A DNA stretch of 47,203 nt, taken from Methanobacteriota archaeon. GTDB taxonomy: Archaea > Methanobacteriota > Methanobacteria > Methanobacteriales > Methanobacteriaceae. Of this stretch, positions 33,443 to 41,834 are shown in pieces. The stretch's first letter is position 1. Each line of letters begins with the position of its first letter. Location: positions 1 to 47,203 of the forward strand of contig JAKQFA010000022.1 of NCBI GenBank assembly GCA_029556335.1, given 5' to 3'. A model generated the notes under the pieces. That model was not told the DNA's origin and did not search any database. It saw nothing but the letters and a program-made list of their open reading frames with translations. A program made the translations under genes and the position numbers.

Positions 33443-34843
33443 GACTTCCCGGTTCTCCCGGCCCATGATGGTGAAGATGATAATGAGAACTGATATCCCC
33501 ACTCCCAGGTAGAAGGCCGCATGGAAGCCATCCACCAGTGCTGCTGCCGGGAGGGTTAGCTCCAGGGCACCCTGACTTGATGCCTCCAGACTAGGGGAGT
33601 GGTGGCTGATGGTGATGTTGAAGATGGTTTCAAAGATCACCACCCCCATCACCAGGCCCAGATAACGGGCGGTGTTTAACAAACTGGAGACTGAGCTCTC
33701 CATCCCTGGGGGGCTATGACTGATAACCATCTTACTGTTGGCCGGATTGGAGATACCATCCGATAGGGCCCGGATTGCTAGGGCTGTAAATATGAACAAC
33801 AGCCCCACAGTCTGGTCCAGCAGGGACAGTAGGACTAGACTGCCCAGGAGTACCAGAGCCCCGGTGGTATTAACCAACTTAGCCCCTACTTGATCAGTGA
33901 GCCAACCAGACAGGGGTCCTACCACCAGTACCAGGAGGGTGGAGGCAAATACCAGAAGACCAGCTAGATCGGTAGGGTAGGATTTAACCAACTCCAGGTA
34001 GAAGGGCACCAGAAAGATGGTCCCCGTTAATACCAGAGTGGTTAGAAAGCCGCTTAATATGCTCTGGATGAGGTGGGGATTTAAAAACAGGCGAAGATCC
34101 AGGAGGGGATGGGGGTGGTGGAACTCCCAGTAGATGAAGAAGAATCCCACCATTAGGGTTACTAAAAAACCCACCAAGGGGTAGGGATTTATTTCCAGGG
34201 TTTCCAGGGTCAATATCAGGGACAGGAAAAATGTGAAAGATAAACAGACCCCCAAAAAGTCGAACCGGTCTTTACTAGCACTATTTGATATGTCTGGTAA
34301 GTAGAGGTGGGACATAATAAGCACCAGAGCTCCGAGGGGTAAGTTTAAAAAAAACACCCAGTTCCATCCTAGGTGCTCAGTGACCAGACCTCCAGCCAGG
34401 TATCCAGTGGAAAGACCCAGGGTGGTGGCCAGGGATATGTAACCAAAGGCCCTGCCCCGGTTTTTAATGGTGGAACTTAGGGTTATCATGGCTGGAGACA
34501 CGGACAGTAGCATGGCCGAACCCACCCCCTGCACCAGGCGGAAGAATATTAGGTTATTAAATTCCTGGGACAGGCCGCACAGATAGGAAGAGATGGTAAA
34601 AACCAGCACTCCCCACATGAAGATGTTTCTCTGGCCCAGGTAATCAGCCAAACGTCCGAAGATGAGTAATAAGGATACCAGTATCAAAAGGTGGATAATT
34701 ATAACCCAGGAAACAGTGGAGGTGCTGATATCCAGGTACTGGGCAATGGTGGGTAGGGAGATGTTGACGATACCAGCGCCGAATGACCATAGGAACATGC
34801 CGCTCACCACGGTCCACAGTACCATCTTACTTTTGCACTCCAC
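33437..34843 (-). CDS. MFS drug-type exporter (DHA2, 14 helices)
   Basis: A 468-residue major facilitator protein with about 14 membrane helices. Family motifs are LLIFGRLADYLGQRNIFMWG (the loop 2-3 GR.D..GR pattern), LVQGVGSAMLLSVSPAMI, and GRAFGYISLATTLGLSTGYLAGG, with GPLSGWLTDQVGAKLVN in the second half. DHA2 proteins export drugs or toxic compounds using the proton gradient. The gene tail overlaps the end of the substrate-binding gene by six bases (convergent). Start is GTG 34843; ATG 34825 with GGAGTG about 10 bases before is an alternative. Substrate unknown. Confidence 0.9.
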   Translation of the reverse strand: MECKSKMVLWTVVSGMFLWSFGAGIVNISLPTIAQYLDISTSTVSWVIIIHLLILVSLLLIFGRLADYLGQRNIFMWGVLVFTISSYLCGLSQEFNNLIFFRLVQGVGSAMLLSVSPAMITLSSTIKNRGRAFGYISLATTLGLSTGYLAGGLVTEHLGWNWVFFLNLPLGALVLIMSHLYLPDISNSASKDRFDFLGVCLSFTFFLSLILTLETLEINPYPLVGFLVTLMVGFFFIYWEFHHPHPLLDLRLFLNPHLIQSILSGFLTTLVLTGTIFLVPFYLELVKSYPTDLAGLLVFASTLLVLVVGPLSGWLTDQVGAKLVNTTGALVLLGSLVLLSLLDQTVGLLFIFTALAIRALSDGISNPANSKMVISHSPPGMESSVSSLLNTARYLGLVMGVVIFETIFNITISHHSPSLEASSQGALELTLPAAALVDGFHAAFYLGVGISVLIIIFTIMGRENREVL

Positions 34844-35072
34844 TCTTATCCGGCCTCCAGTGTTTTTAGAGTTATATACTCTGCCATAAATAATGGGCTG
34901 ATTTTTTTTCTAGAATTAACAGTAGATACTATGAAGGAAGGGGATGGGGTGCAATGATTTTATTAGATAATTAAATCCTATAGGGGGGAGGAACATTCCC
35001 TGGCCCTTCAGCTAGAGGATGGACTTTTAATATTTTCAGGATAGTGGGGATGATAAACTATAAATAGAATAG

Positions 35073-35098
35073 GTTCGTACTATTAGATACAGTTCGTA
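35073..35098 (+). repeat. GTTCGTA direct repeat before zinc-ribbon gene
   Basis: GTTCGTA at 35073-35079 and 35092-35098, 19 bases apart, just after a TATA-like ACTATAAATAG. The position matches a site that would control the gene starting at 35122 or 35140. Confidence 0.4.
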
Positions 35099-35112
35099 TA
35101 ATACCAAACTAT

Positions 35113-35364
35113 TTGCATAGTATGGGGGTTTCTAGAAAAATGAAGGCTGAAGAACTCAATAAAAAATGCCCAGAATGTGGCTGTGTAAATAAAAGTGTGT
35201 CCCAAAAAATGACCAAGGAAGAAACCAAGGAACATGAAAGCGACTACGTGCGCCATGTACCCTCTGGCTCCCAGGGCATCATCCGCTGCACCGATTGTGG
35301 GTACATCTTCGAGCACTGCCAGGATCATCCATTACCCCTGGAAGTAAAGAAGAAGCTCATCTAG
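35113..35364 (+). CDS. Small zinc-ribbon protein
   Basis: A 74-83-residue protein. CPECGC near the N-terminus and RCTDCGYIFEHC later form a four-cysteine zinc ribbon around a charged helical insert (MTKEETKEHESDYVRH). The start is ambiguous: TTG 35113, ATG 35122 or ATG 35140 are in frame; the last begins MKAEELNKKCPECG and is most protein-like, with GGGGG 11 bases upstream. Downstream lies a 240-base gap before the next zinc-ribbon gene. Ribbons of this type are often transcription- or RNA-associated, but nothing specific is visible. Confidence 0.65.
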   Translation: MHSMGVSRKMKAEELNKKCPECGCVNKSVSQKMTKEETKEHESDYVRHVPSGSQGIIRCTDCGYIFEHCQDHPLPLEVKKKLI

Positions 35365-35533
35365 GCCGGGCACAGTAAAGCCAAAACAGGACTGATAAAC
35401 CTGGATATACCGAGTTTACATATAAATTTGGAGACTATTACTTTTTCTTGGCCAGGGATAACTGGGATCTCCAGGGTCACTGGTTGAAGGATATTGAATA
35501 TCTATATATATAATGACACGCATAAACAACAAC

Positions 35534-35552
35534 ATTGTTTGTTTACAACAAT
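35534..35552 (+). promoter_or_regulatory. Shared palindrome, copy 4
   Basis: ATTGTT-TGTTTAC-AACAAT, perfect 6-base arms and the same 7-base spacer as the three copies at 16-17.7 kb. It lies about 20 bases after a TATATATATAATG box at 35503-35515. Here the gene start (35604) is 52 bases farther on, not inside the site. Confidence 0.65.
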
Positions 35553-35603
35553 ATCCTGTGGTGGGCTATGCCCATCAGTTATGAAAAATGGGGGGGATAA
35601 CCA

Positions 35604-35855
35604 ATGGGATATTTAGTGTGCGATAAATGCAGAGGTTACTACAAGTTGGAACCAGATGAATCACCTGATGACTTTGAAGATGAATGTGAATGCGGGGGAA
35701 GACTGGAAGTAGTGTACAACTTGGCCAACGTTTTTGAGGACATCAACTGTCCACAGTGCGGATACAAGAATCCAGGTATCAACTTGTTCTGCAAGGAATG
35801 CGGTGCCTACCTGAAGATGGAAGGGAAAAGCCTTATGATGGACAGTGGAAACTAG
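35604..35855 (+). CDS. Double zinc-ribbon protein of the operator-linked set
   Basis: An 83-residue protein with two ribbons. Residues 2-38, YLVCDKCRGYYKLEPDE and ECECGGRLEVVYN, are nearly the same as the end of protein B at 16864. Residues 47-72 (NCPQCGYKNPGINLFCKECG) are a standard CPxCG ribbon. GGGGGGGAT stands before the ATG. Upstream is the fourth copy of the shared palindrome, so it is probably controlled with the 16-17.7 kb genes although 18 kb away. A 21-codon frame in the leader (from TTG 35535) ends right before the start; it may be chance. Function unknown; the ribbon pair suggests a nucleic-acid or protein adaptor. Confidence 0.75.
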   Translation: MGYLVCDKCRGYYKLEPDESPDDFEDECECGGRLEVVYNLANVFEDINCPQCGYKNPGINLFCKECGAYLKMEGKSLMMDSGN

Positions 35856-35875
35856 AAAAAACCAGGTATAGAGTT

Positions 35876-36547
35876 CTATTTCTCATCCTCTACTATTTTT
35901 AGCTCATCCAGGGCGGTGTGATAGGCGTGTTCCGTGATTTTCTCATCGTCCAGGAGGGCCTTCAATTCGAATCTTATATTTTTAACAGTTCTCCTTTCAC
36001 CTTTATTTCTAAGATGAGTGTAGGCCATGAGTATGATGGGATCCTCCATGGCTACGTCGTAGATAGATACCGGGCCATTTTTTTTGGATGTGGAATGGAT
36101 CCTGGCACTTAAGACCTCCAGGTTCACCATGTCCTCCTGGTTAAAGGCAGGCACAGCTTTAACCCTGATGGTGGAGATGTACTCGTTAATCCGGCTACGG
36201 AGTTGGGTGAAGTTAACGGAGTAGTTCTCCTGCCAGTTAAGGGGGGTGTGGTTCACCACGTGGTTGAGGCTGTCTATGAAGGTGTAAAACAGGCCCCTGT
36301 TTTCGCCGTATATTTCATCGGTCTCAGGGGAGTAGGGAGTGGTGAACCCACAGACCCACTTTTGATGGTTTTCATGGTCAGTTATCACCACATAAAATTC
36401 TGCCACCTCCCTTTTACCCATGGGGATGGTTTTAAATTCACCCACCACTACTTCTCCCTCTATCTCATCACCCGGGGCAAGTTCCTTCAGGGAACGGGTG
36501 GTGTAGTTCTCCATCTCTGCCTGGTCAGCTATACCAAAGTCCAGCAT
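35876..36547 (-). CDS. Hypothetical protein
   Basis: A 223-residue soluble protein I do not recognise. Residues 20-80 look like a beta-rich domain, possibly an OB fold (LAPGDEIEGEVVVGEFKTI, FYVVITDHENHQKWVCGF). Residues 160-223 look helical and could form a winged helix (VSIYDVAMEDPIILMAYTHL, RTVKNIRFELKALL), but this is a weak impression. It converges on the zinc-ribbon gene at 35604. No catalytic motif. Confidence 0.55.
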   Translation of the reverse strand: MLDFGIADQAEMENYTTRSLKELAPGDEIEGEVVVGEFKTIPMGKREVAEFYVVITDHENHQKWVCGFTTPYSPETDEIYGENRGLFYTFIDSLNHVVNHTPLNWQENYSVNFTQLRSRINEYISTIRVKAVPAFNQEDMVNLEVLSARIHSTSKKNGPVSIYDVAMEDPIILMAYTHLRNKGERRTVKNIRFELKALLDDEKITEHAYHTALDELKIVEDEK

Positions 36548-36686
36548 ACTATTACCCCCACCATTGTCTTGATATTATACATTATGCAATCTTGGTGCTA
36601 ATGAAATTTTTTAAAAACCAGCCCTAATACTGGTGTGATGTTAATATTTAAATCCCTTTAATCAATAGGAGTCTAGGGAGAAAATT

Positions 36687-37625
36687 ATGTCCAAGGAAAG
36701 TAGAGAAGGATCATCTTATCCCCGGGACAAGAGGAGGGGGGATAGGGGGGATGGATGGATTTTGAAGGATCTGAGTTCCTTCACCAAACTCATCCCCCAT
36801 CTAATGACCACCAGGAATTCTTCAGCCATATACTTTAAGGAAAAAATTGATGTAACCAACTTCGTAGGGTACGTAGAGGAAAAAAACCAGGAATTACATC
36901 AGAATCCCGTTAAAACCCTGGATGGAGATGTTGACAAGATAACTTACTTCCATGTTTTCATGGCAGCCCTGGTCCGGCTTTTCACCCTCAAACCCCACTT
37001 AAACCGGTTCATAGCTGGACGTAACTTTTATCAGCGAAAGAAGATCGAGGTGGCCTTTGTAGCAAAAAAGGAATTCACAGAAGAAGGTGAAGAAACCATT
37101 GTTAAGGAATCTTTTAACCGGGATGAGACCCTATGGGCAGTGTCATCCAGATTGAGTAAGGGGATTAAGGTGGCTAAAACAGGCCAAACCGATGATGCTA
37201 CCGATATACTGAACACCTTTGCCAGGCTTCCCAAGCCACTGGTCAGACTCTCACTGGGATTTCTGGATCTTCTAAATTACCTGGGCCACTACCCGGATAC
37301 CATCTACCAAGCCGACCCCATGCATGCCAGTGTATTTGTAACCAACCTGGGGAGTATTGGACTGAAAAGTGTGCCCTACCACCACTTGTACAACCGGGGA
37401 ACCACTTCGGTCTTCATCTGCCTGGGAGAAATTCACCAGGACAGACTCTATGACCCGGGATCAGGGGAACTGGTGGAAAGGTATGTGGTTGAAATCTCCA
37501 CCACCATAGATGAACGTATCAGTGATGGATTCTACTTTATCAAGGCCATGAATGAATTTAAGGAAATATTAAATAACCCCCAACTACTAGAAAAAAAATT
37601 AGAACAGTTCCCAGTAGACATCTAG
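36687..37625 (+). CDS. 2-oxoacid-dehydrogenase-acyltransferase-like protein
   Basis: A 312-residue protein related to the catalytic domain of dihydrolipoyl acyltransferases and chloramphenicol acetyltransferase: TYFHVFMAALVRLFTLKPHLNRFIAGR, HASVFVTNLGSIGL and TSVFICLGEIHQD, near the end ISTTIDERISDGFYF, where the usual catalytic H-x-x-x-D-G is ERISDG here, so the active-site histidine is replaced. No lipoyl domain. It ends at the base before the ATG of the acyl-CoA ligase gene, so the two form an operon. A CoA-ester acyl transfer role is likely by context; with the histidine missing it may act differently or be a partner. TTAATATTTAAATCC and AGGGAG stand upstream. Confidence 0.75.
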   Translation: MSKESREGSSYPRDKRRGDRGDGWILKDLSSFTKLIPHLMTTRNSSAIYFKEKIDVTNFVGYVEEKNQELHQNPVKTLDGDVDKITYFHVFMAALVRLFTLKPHLNRFIAGRNFYQRKKIEVAFVAKKEFTEEGEETIVKESFNRDETLWAVSSRLSKGIKVAKTGQTDDATDILNTFARLPKPLVRLSLGFLDLLNYLGHYPDTIYQADPMHASVFVTNLGSIGLKSVPYHHLYNRGTTSVFICLGEIHQDRLYDPGSGELVERYVVEISTTIDERISDGFYFIKAMNEFKEILNNPQLLEKKLEQFPVDI

Positions 37626-39392
37626 ATGATTTTTATGAAAATTTCACCCCTCATACAGGAGGCCGAGGATAAATTAAGCTACCACAGGCCCTGGTTAAAG
37701 TTTTACAATAAAGACACTCCATCCAGTCTGGTTTATCCCGATAAAACCATCTATGAAATGTTAGTGGATTCTGCCCAGCAGTATCCGGAGCACGTGGCCC
37801 TGCACTTTATGGGTAAGAAGATAAAATACAAGAAACTCATCCAGGAAGTGGATAACTGTGCCCGGGCACTCTTAGAACTGGGGGTGACAGAAAAAGACTC
37901 GGTAACGGTTTGCATGCCCAACACTCCCCATGCGGTGGTGATGTTCTACGCCATTAACCAGGTAGGGGCCCTGGCCAACATGATCCACCCCCTCTCCGCC
38001 CCTAAAGAGATTGAGTTCTACCTGGAGTATGTGGAGAGTAAGTACATTCTAATTGGCAACTTCTCCTATCCCAACCTGAAGAAGATACAGGGAAATCTGG
38101 ACCTCCGGAAGATCATTGTGGCCAAGATCAACGACTACCTGGGTAAAAGGAAGAGCATGAGCTTCTGGGCCATGGAGGGCCATAAAATACCGAAGATCAG
38201 GTACAACCAGGACGACCTGCTCATCTCCTGGAAGAAATTCAAGAAACTTGGTTACCAGTCCAGTCGAACTGTGGAGAGTAAAAAAGAATGTGGAGATGGT
38301 GCCGTGGTATTATACACAGGCGGAACCACAGGGGTGCAGAAGGGGGTTTTATTATCAAACCATAACTTCAACGCCCTGGTCATCCAATGTTTAGCCCACC
38401 TGAACGATGAAAGATTCGGAAAAATCAGCAGGGATAAGATAATGTGCATCCTCCCCATCTTCCACGGATTTGGACTCACCATTTGTGTGCACCTGCCCAT
38501 CTGTGTAGGGGCCTGTTCTATTCTGGTCCCTAAATTCAACGCCAACATCTTCGCAGACCAGTTTGCCAAGTACCAGCCCCACTACATTGCCGGAGTACCC
38601 ACCCTCTACGAGGCCCTGCTCCGGAGTAAGAAGATGAAAAAATCCGATTTCCATGGCTTGAAGGGTGTTTTTGCCGGGGGTGACACGGTCCCTGTGGAAC
38701 TTAAAAGGAAATTCGACGGGTTCATGAAGAAAAGGGGGGGCCAGGTAACCATGCAGGAGGGTTACGGATTGACGGAGACCGTGACTGTGAGCTGCCTGGT
38801 TCCCCACGCCGATGATCGGCTGGGCAGTATGGGTGTGCCCCTCCCTGATATGCTGTACAAGATCGTTAAGGTGGGCACCACCCAGGACCTTGCCCCTGGT
38901 GAAGAGGGAGAGATCTGCATCAGCGGCCCCACCGTCATGCTGGAGTACTACAACAACCCTGAAGAGACTGATAAGGTCCTGAAGGTCCATGATGATGGAT
39001 TTAAATGGTGCCATACTGGTGATCTGGGTTACATGGATGAGGATGGCTTTTTCTACTTCAGGTCCAGGATCAAACGCATGATCAAAAGTTCCGGGTACTC
39101 GGTGTTCCCCACCCAGATCGAGGAGGTCATCAACCGCCATGAAGCGGTGGCCCTCTCCTGTGTCATAGGTGTCCCTGATAAGTACCAGATCGAGAAGATC
39201 AAGGCCTTCCTGGTGTTAAAGGATGGATACACCGATACGGATAGGATCAAAAGTGAGATCATGTCGCTGTGCCGGGAGTACCTGGCTACCTGGAGTGTTC
39301 CCCGGGAGTTCGAGATCAGGGAGGAGCTGCCCACCACCCTCATAGGGAAGGTGGACTGGTTGAAGCTTAAAGAGGAGTACGCCCAGGTTTAG
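37626..39392 (+). CDS. AMP-forming acyl-CoA synthetase/ligase
   Basis: A 588-residue adenylate-forming enzyme. Motifs: YTGGTTGVQKGVLLSN (P-loop), GYGLTETV, WCHTGDLGYMDEDGFFYFRSR, and a near-terminal GKVDWLKL with the catalytic lysine. It activates a carboxylic acid as acyl-AMP and usually passes it to CoA. A long N-terminal segment and IGVPDKYQIEKIKAFLVL match long-chain or acyl-CoA ligases rather than acetyl-CoA synthetase. It follows the acyltransferase-like gene without a gap; together they may form and use an acyl thioester. Start ATG 37626 or 37635. Substrate unknown. Confidence 0.88.
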   Translation: MIFMKISPLIQEAEDKLSYHRPWLKFYNKDTPSSLVYPDKTIYEMLVDSAQQYPEHVALHFMGKKIKYKKLIQEVDNCARALLELGVTEKDSVTVCMPNTPHAVVMFYAINQVGALANMIHPLSAPKEIEFYLEYVESKYILIGNFSYPNLKKIQGNLDLRKIIVAKINDYLGKRKSMSFWAMEGHKIPKIRYNQDDLLISWKKFKKLGYQSSRTVESKKECGDGAVVLYTGGTTGVQKGVLLSNHNFNALVIQCLAHLNDERFGKISRDKIMCILPIFHGFGLTICVHLPICVGACSILVPKFNANIFADQFAKYQPHYIAGVPTLYEALLRSKKMKKSDFHGLKGVFAGGDTVPVELKRKFDGFMKKRGGQVTMQEGYGLTETVTVSCLVPHADDRLGSMGVPLPDMLYKIVKVGTTQDLAPGEEGEICISGPTVMLEYYNNPEETDKVLKVHDDGFKWCHTGDLGYMDEDGFFYFRSRIKRMIKSSGYSVFPTQIEEVINRHEAVALSCVIGVPDKYQIEKIKAFLVLKDGYTDTDRIKSEIMSLCREYLATWSVPREFEIREELPTTLIGKVDWLKLKEEYAQV

Positions 39393-39651
39393 GGATGAGC
39401 AATTCGTTCATTATAGTACTATGAAATCACTGAATCTAGATAAAATGTCCCTGGTGCCGGGGAAAATGGAAGGAACCCAGTCCTGGAGATGAATGAAACC
39501 AGCCACAGAATTATGCACAGATTCATGGTCCCACTAGAGCCCTGCCAGGAAAGCATAGACAAGTAATATAAACCTAGTTAGAGGTAAGTGCCCTACCCTG
39601 GGTCAGCTAGCAGTCTCTGTGGATTCTGAAGATAACGTGCCCTGTTACTGT

Positions 39652-39657
39652 AAAAAA
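39652..39657 (-). terminator. Oligo-T stop for tRNA-Leu
   Basis: T6 on the minus strand five bases after the mature tRNA end, a typical archaeal tRNA terminator. Confidence 0.6.
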
Positions 39658-39661
39658 TAAG

Positions 39662-39744
<83 letters not shown>

Positions 39745-39772
39745 CTGGTACCATTGTTTGTGGGATCGTATA

Positions 39773-39780
39773 CATATATA
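39773..39780 (-). promoter_or_regulatory. TATA box of tRNA-Leu
   Basis: TATATATG on the minus strand, 29-36 bases before the mature 5-prime end, with AAAGC in front as BRE. Correct spacing for an archaeal tRNA promoter. Confidence 0.6.
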
Positions 39781-39936
39781 GCTTTTTCTTTTCCCAATCC
39801 ACTGCCAGTAAAACCATAACCATAGCAAGCTCTGGGGATGGAAGGTTCTATATGAACAGAACTAGAACCCTGTATCCACAGGTCTAGGATTAAGTAATGG
39901 ATATATGTAGATTTCTATTGGTTTACAATAACCCAG

Positions 39937-41190
39937 CTAAGCTTCTTCTAATTCTTTACCACCCATGATAAGTCCCCTGGTGATGGTGAAGGAAACCAGG
40001 GCCGCCACCAGAATGGGGAGGATGTTCACTGGGGGGAGGCCAATGACGATGATGACGATGGCTGCCAGGGACAATGGGATGGGTACGATGGCAGCAGGTA
40101 TGGCCACGATCATACAGCCCAGTGCCAAGCCTAGGGGGAGTTGGGGGAAGATCTGGTTGAGGGCTGCGCCTAAGCAGGAGCCAACAAATAAGAGGGGGAA
40201 GATGGGGCCGCCAATAAATCCAGAACTCAGGGCACTGCTCAAGGCCAGCATCTTGGCCAATGCGAAAATTAGAAGGAGTACAACACCGATCTCCGCGGCC
40301 TGGTAGGTGACCAGTGGCATTTGATTGCTTCCCAGTCCAATGGTGGTGGGGAGCACCACCGCCAGCAGGCCCAGGAAGAGACCGCCCAGGGTAGAGCGGA
40401 GAATAGGCTTCTCCTGGAGTGGCTCCATGATTCTCCCCGAGATTTTTAAAAGGACCACAAAAAACAGGGCAGCTGGAACAGCGAGGATACCTAAGAGGAT
40501 GCTCACCCCCAGGTGCCAGGGCCGCAGGTCATATTTAGGGGGAGTTAGAAGGCCCAGTAGGCTGGCATAATTAAAGCCCTGCAGGGTGTAGAAGATGATG
40601 AAACCAACAAGTGCCGCCATCCCTGCGATAAAGAGGGTGCCGTAGAACTGAACCGACTGGCGATGTTTGGATTCTAAGAGGATGAGTATCATGGCAAAGG
40701 GTGAGGAGAATATCCCACCATAGGCACCGCTTACACTGCTTGCCACGTTGATCCGGGTGGTGTCCGGGTCCATGCCCCATTTATTGGAGAACCAGGTGGC
40801 CAGCCCCGCTGCCAGAAAGCCGCAGGGCACCTCTGGTCCCAGGCTGAAACCACCCAGGAGGGATATGAAGGAGGTGAGAAGGGATGGGGGCACGGGTTCA
40901 GGATCCAGGCATCCCTCATCCAGGGCTTTAAAGGCATCCAACTGCTGGGCAGAGGTGTAACGATGGATAACCCCCACCAGGAGGCCGGCTACAGTCATTA
41001 AGGCCACAATCCACCATGGCCCTGTGAAGGGCGCCCAGTTGTTAAAATCATAGGGCAGGAAAACCTTCTGGCCCAGGTGCACCAGTACAATGAAAATAAA
41101 GGCCCCTATGGCGCTGCAAAATCCTAGAAAAATGCCAGAGGCCATCCTCTTCCAGTACACTTTTGATCGGAGGTTAAATTCAAGGGACAT
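39937..41190 (-). CDS. ClC-family chloride channel/transporter
   Basis: A 417-residue membrane protein of the ClC family. The signature loops are GGFSLGPEVPCGF (the GxxxP selectivity segment), GAYGGIFSSPFAMILILLE and SSGFIGGPIFPLLFVGSCLGAAL. About 10-12 membrane helices. No C-terminal CBS domains, so regulation by nucleotides is unlikely. ClC proteins carry chloride or exchange it for protons. The usual gating glutamate position falls in LGPEVP, so proton coupling is possible. Single gene downstream of nothing obvious; the adjacent tRNA is on the same strand. Confidence 0.92.
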   Translation of the reverse strand: MSLEFNLRSKVYWKRMASGIFLGFCSAIGAFIFIVLVHLGQKVFLPYDFNNWAPFTGPWWIVALMTVAGLLVGVIHRYTSAQQLDAFKALDEGCLDPEPVPPSLLTSFISLLGGFSLGPEVPCGFLAAGLATWFSNKWGMDPDTTRINVASSVSGAYGGIFSSPFAMILILLESKHRQSVQFYGTLFIAGMAALVGFIIFYTLQGFNYASLLGLLTPPKYDLRPWHLGVSILLGILAVPAALFFVVLLKISGRIMEPLQEKPILRSTLGGLFLGLLAVVLPTTIGLGSNQMPLVTYQAAEIGVVLLLIFALAKMLALSSALSSGFIGGPIFPLLFVGSCLGAALNQIFPQLPLGLALGCMIVAIPAAIVPIPLSLAAIVIIVIGLPPVNILPILVAALVSFTITRGLIMGGKELEEA

Positions 41191-41377
41191 AAAATCTTAC
41201 TCCACCAGTGGTTTATCCTGGAAATCTAATTAAAACTAAACTGGCTGATTATAAAGTTATCTTTGCTGTGATAAAAAGTTTCACCTGGACAAAAGAAAAA
41301 GGAAGTTACAAGGGGGTATAATGTATCTGTTATCCCCTGGGCTAACATCCCAGCTAGTGGATGCCTTTAATAAAGCT

Positions 41378-41593
41378 TCACTGGTCCCAGCCTGGTATTT
41401 TAAGATCTTTAAATTTCTCGGATGCTGGTACTCCGCCAATACCCCAGTGGGATTGGGGTACTTCGTGTACTAAAACTTCCACTGCATGGGCTGGAATATC
41501 CAGATCCACAAAGACCTGGGTTATATTCTCAATCACAAATTTCACATCTTCCTCTTTGAAGCCTTTCCAGACGTTTACATGGACCGTTGGCAT
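41378..41593 (-). CDS. 4-oxalocrotonate-tautomerase-family protein
   Basis: A 71-residue protein starting MPTVHVNVWKGFKEEDVKF, where the proline after the removed methionine is the catalytic base of the family. NITQVFVDLDIPAHAVEVLVHEVPQSHWGIGG is the expected helix-strand core. Such enzymes act on keto-enol tautomers and form hexamers. GGTGAT lies five bases before the ATG, and a TATA box sits in a 12-base palindrome (CAATATATATTG, 41617-41628). Substrate unknown. The longer plus-strand frame across it is chance. Confidence 0.85.
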   Translation of the reverse strand: MPTVHVNVWKGFKEEDVKFVIENITQVFVDLDIPAHAVEVLVHEVPQSHWGIGGVPASEKFKDLKIPGWDQ

Positions 41594-41834
41594 TTTATCA
41601 CCATCTTCTACCTTATCAATATATATTGTCCTTGGAGATTATTATTAATAGTAGAGGAGGGGGTGTGGCTTGAGGAAAATATCTGACACAAAACTGGTCT
41701 CTTAACTGGTACTAGGGTGATGATACCAGAGAACTATTGGATCATTTATTCGAAAACTAAATCATCCCCTAGGATACAATTGCTTAGTAGTGATATTGTA
41801 ATGGTACTGAACCATCTATGGGTAGGGGAGTGTT

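Noticed and set aside
38391..39140. 249-codon minus-strand frame opposite the acyl-CoA ligase
   Set aside because: Antisense shadow of a strongly conserved gene.
39421..39492. 23-codon frame MKSLNLDKMSLVPGK after the ligase gene
   Set aside because: No ribosome site and too short to judge.
41361..41686. Plus-strand frames across the tautomerase gene
   Set aside because: The minus-strand gene has a family match and ribosome site; these are antisense shadows.
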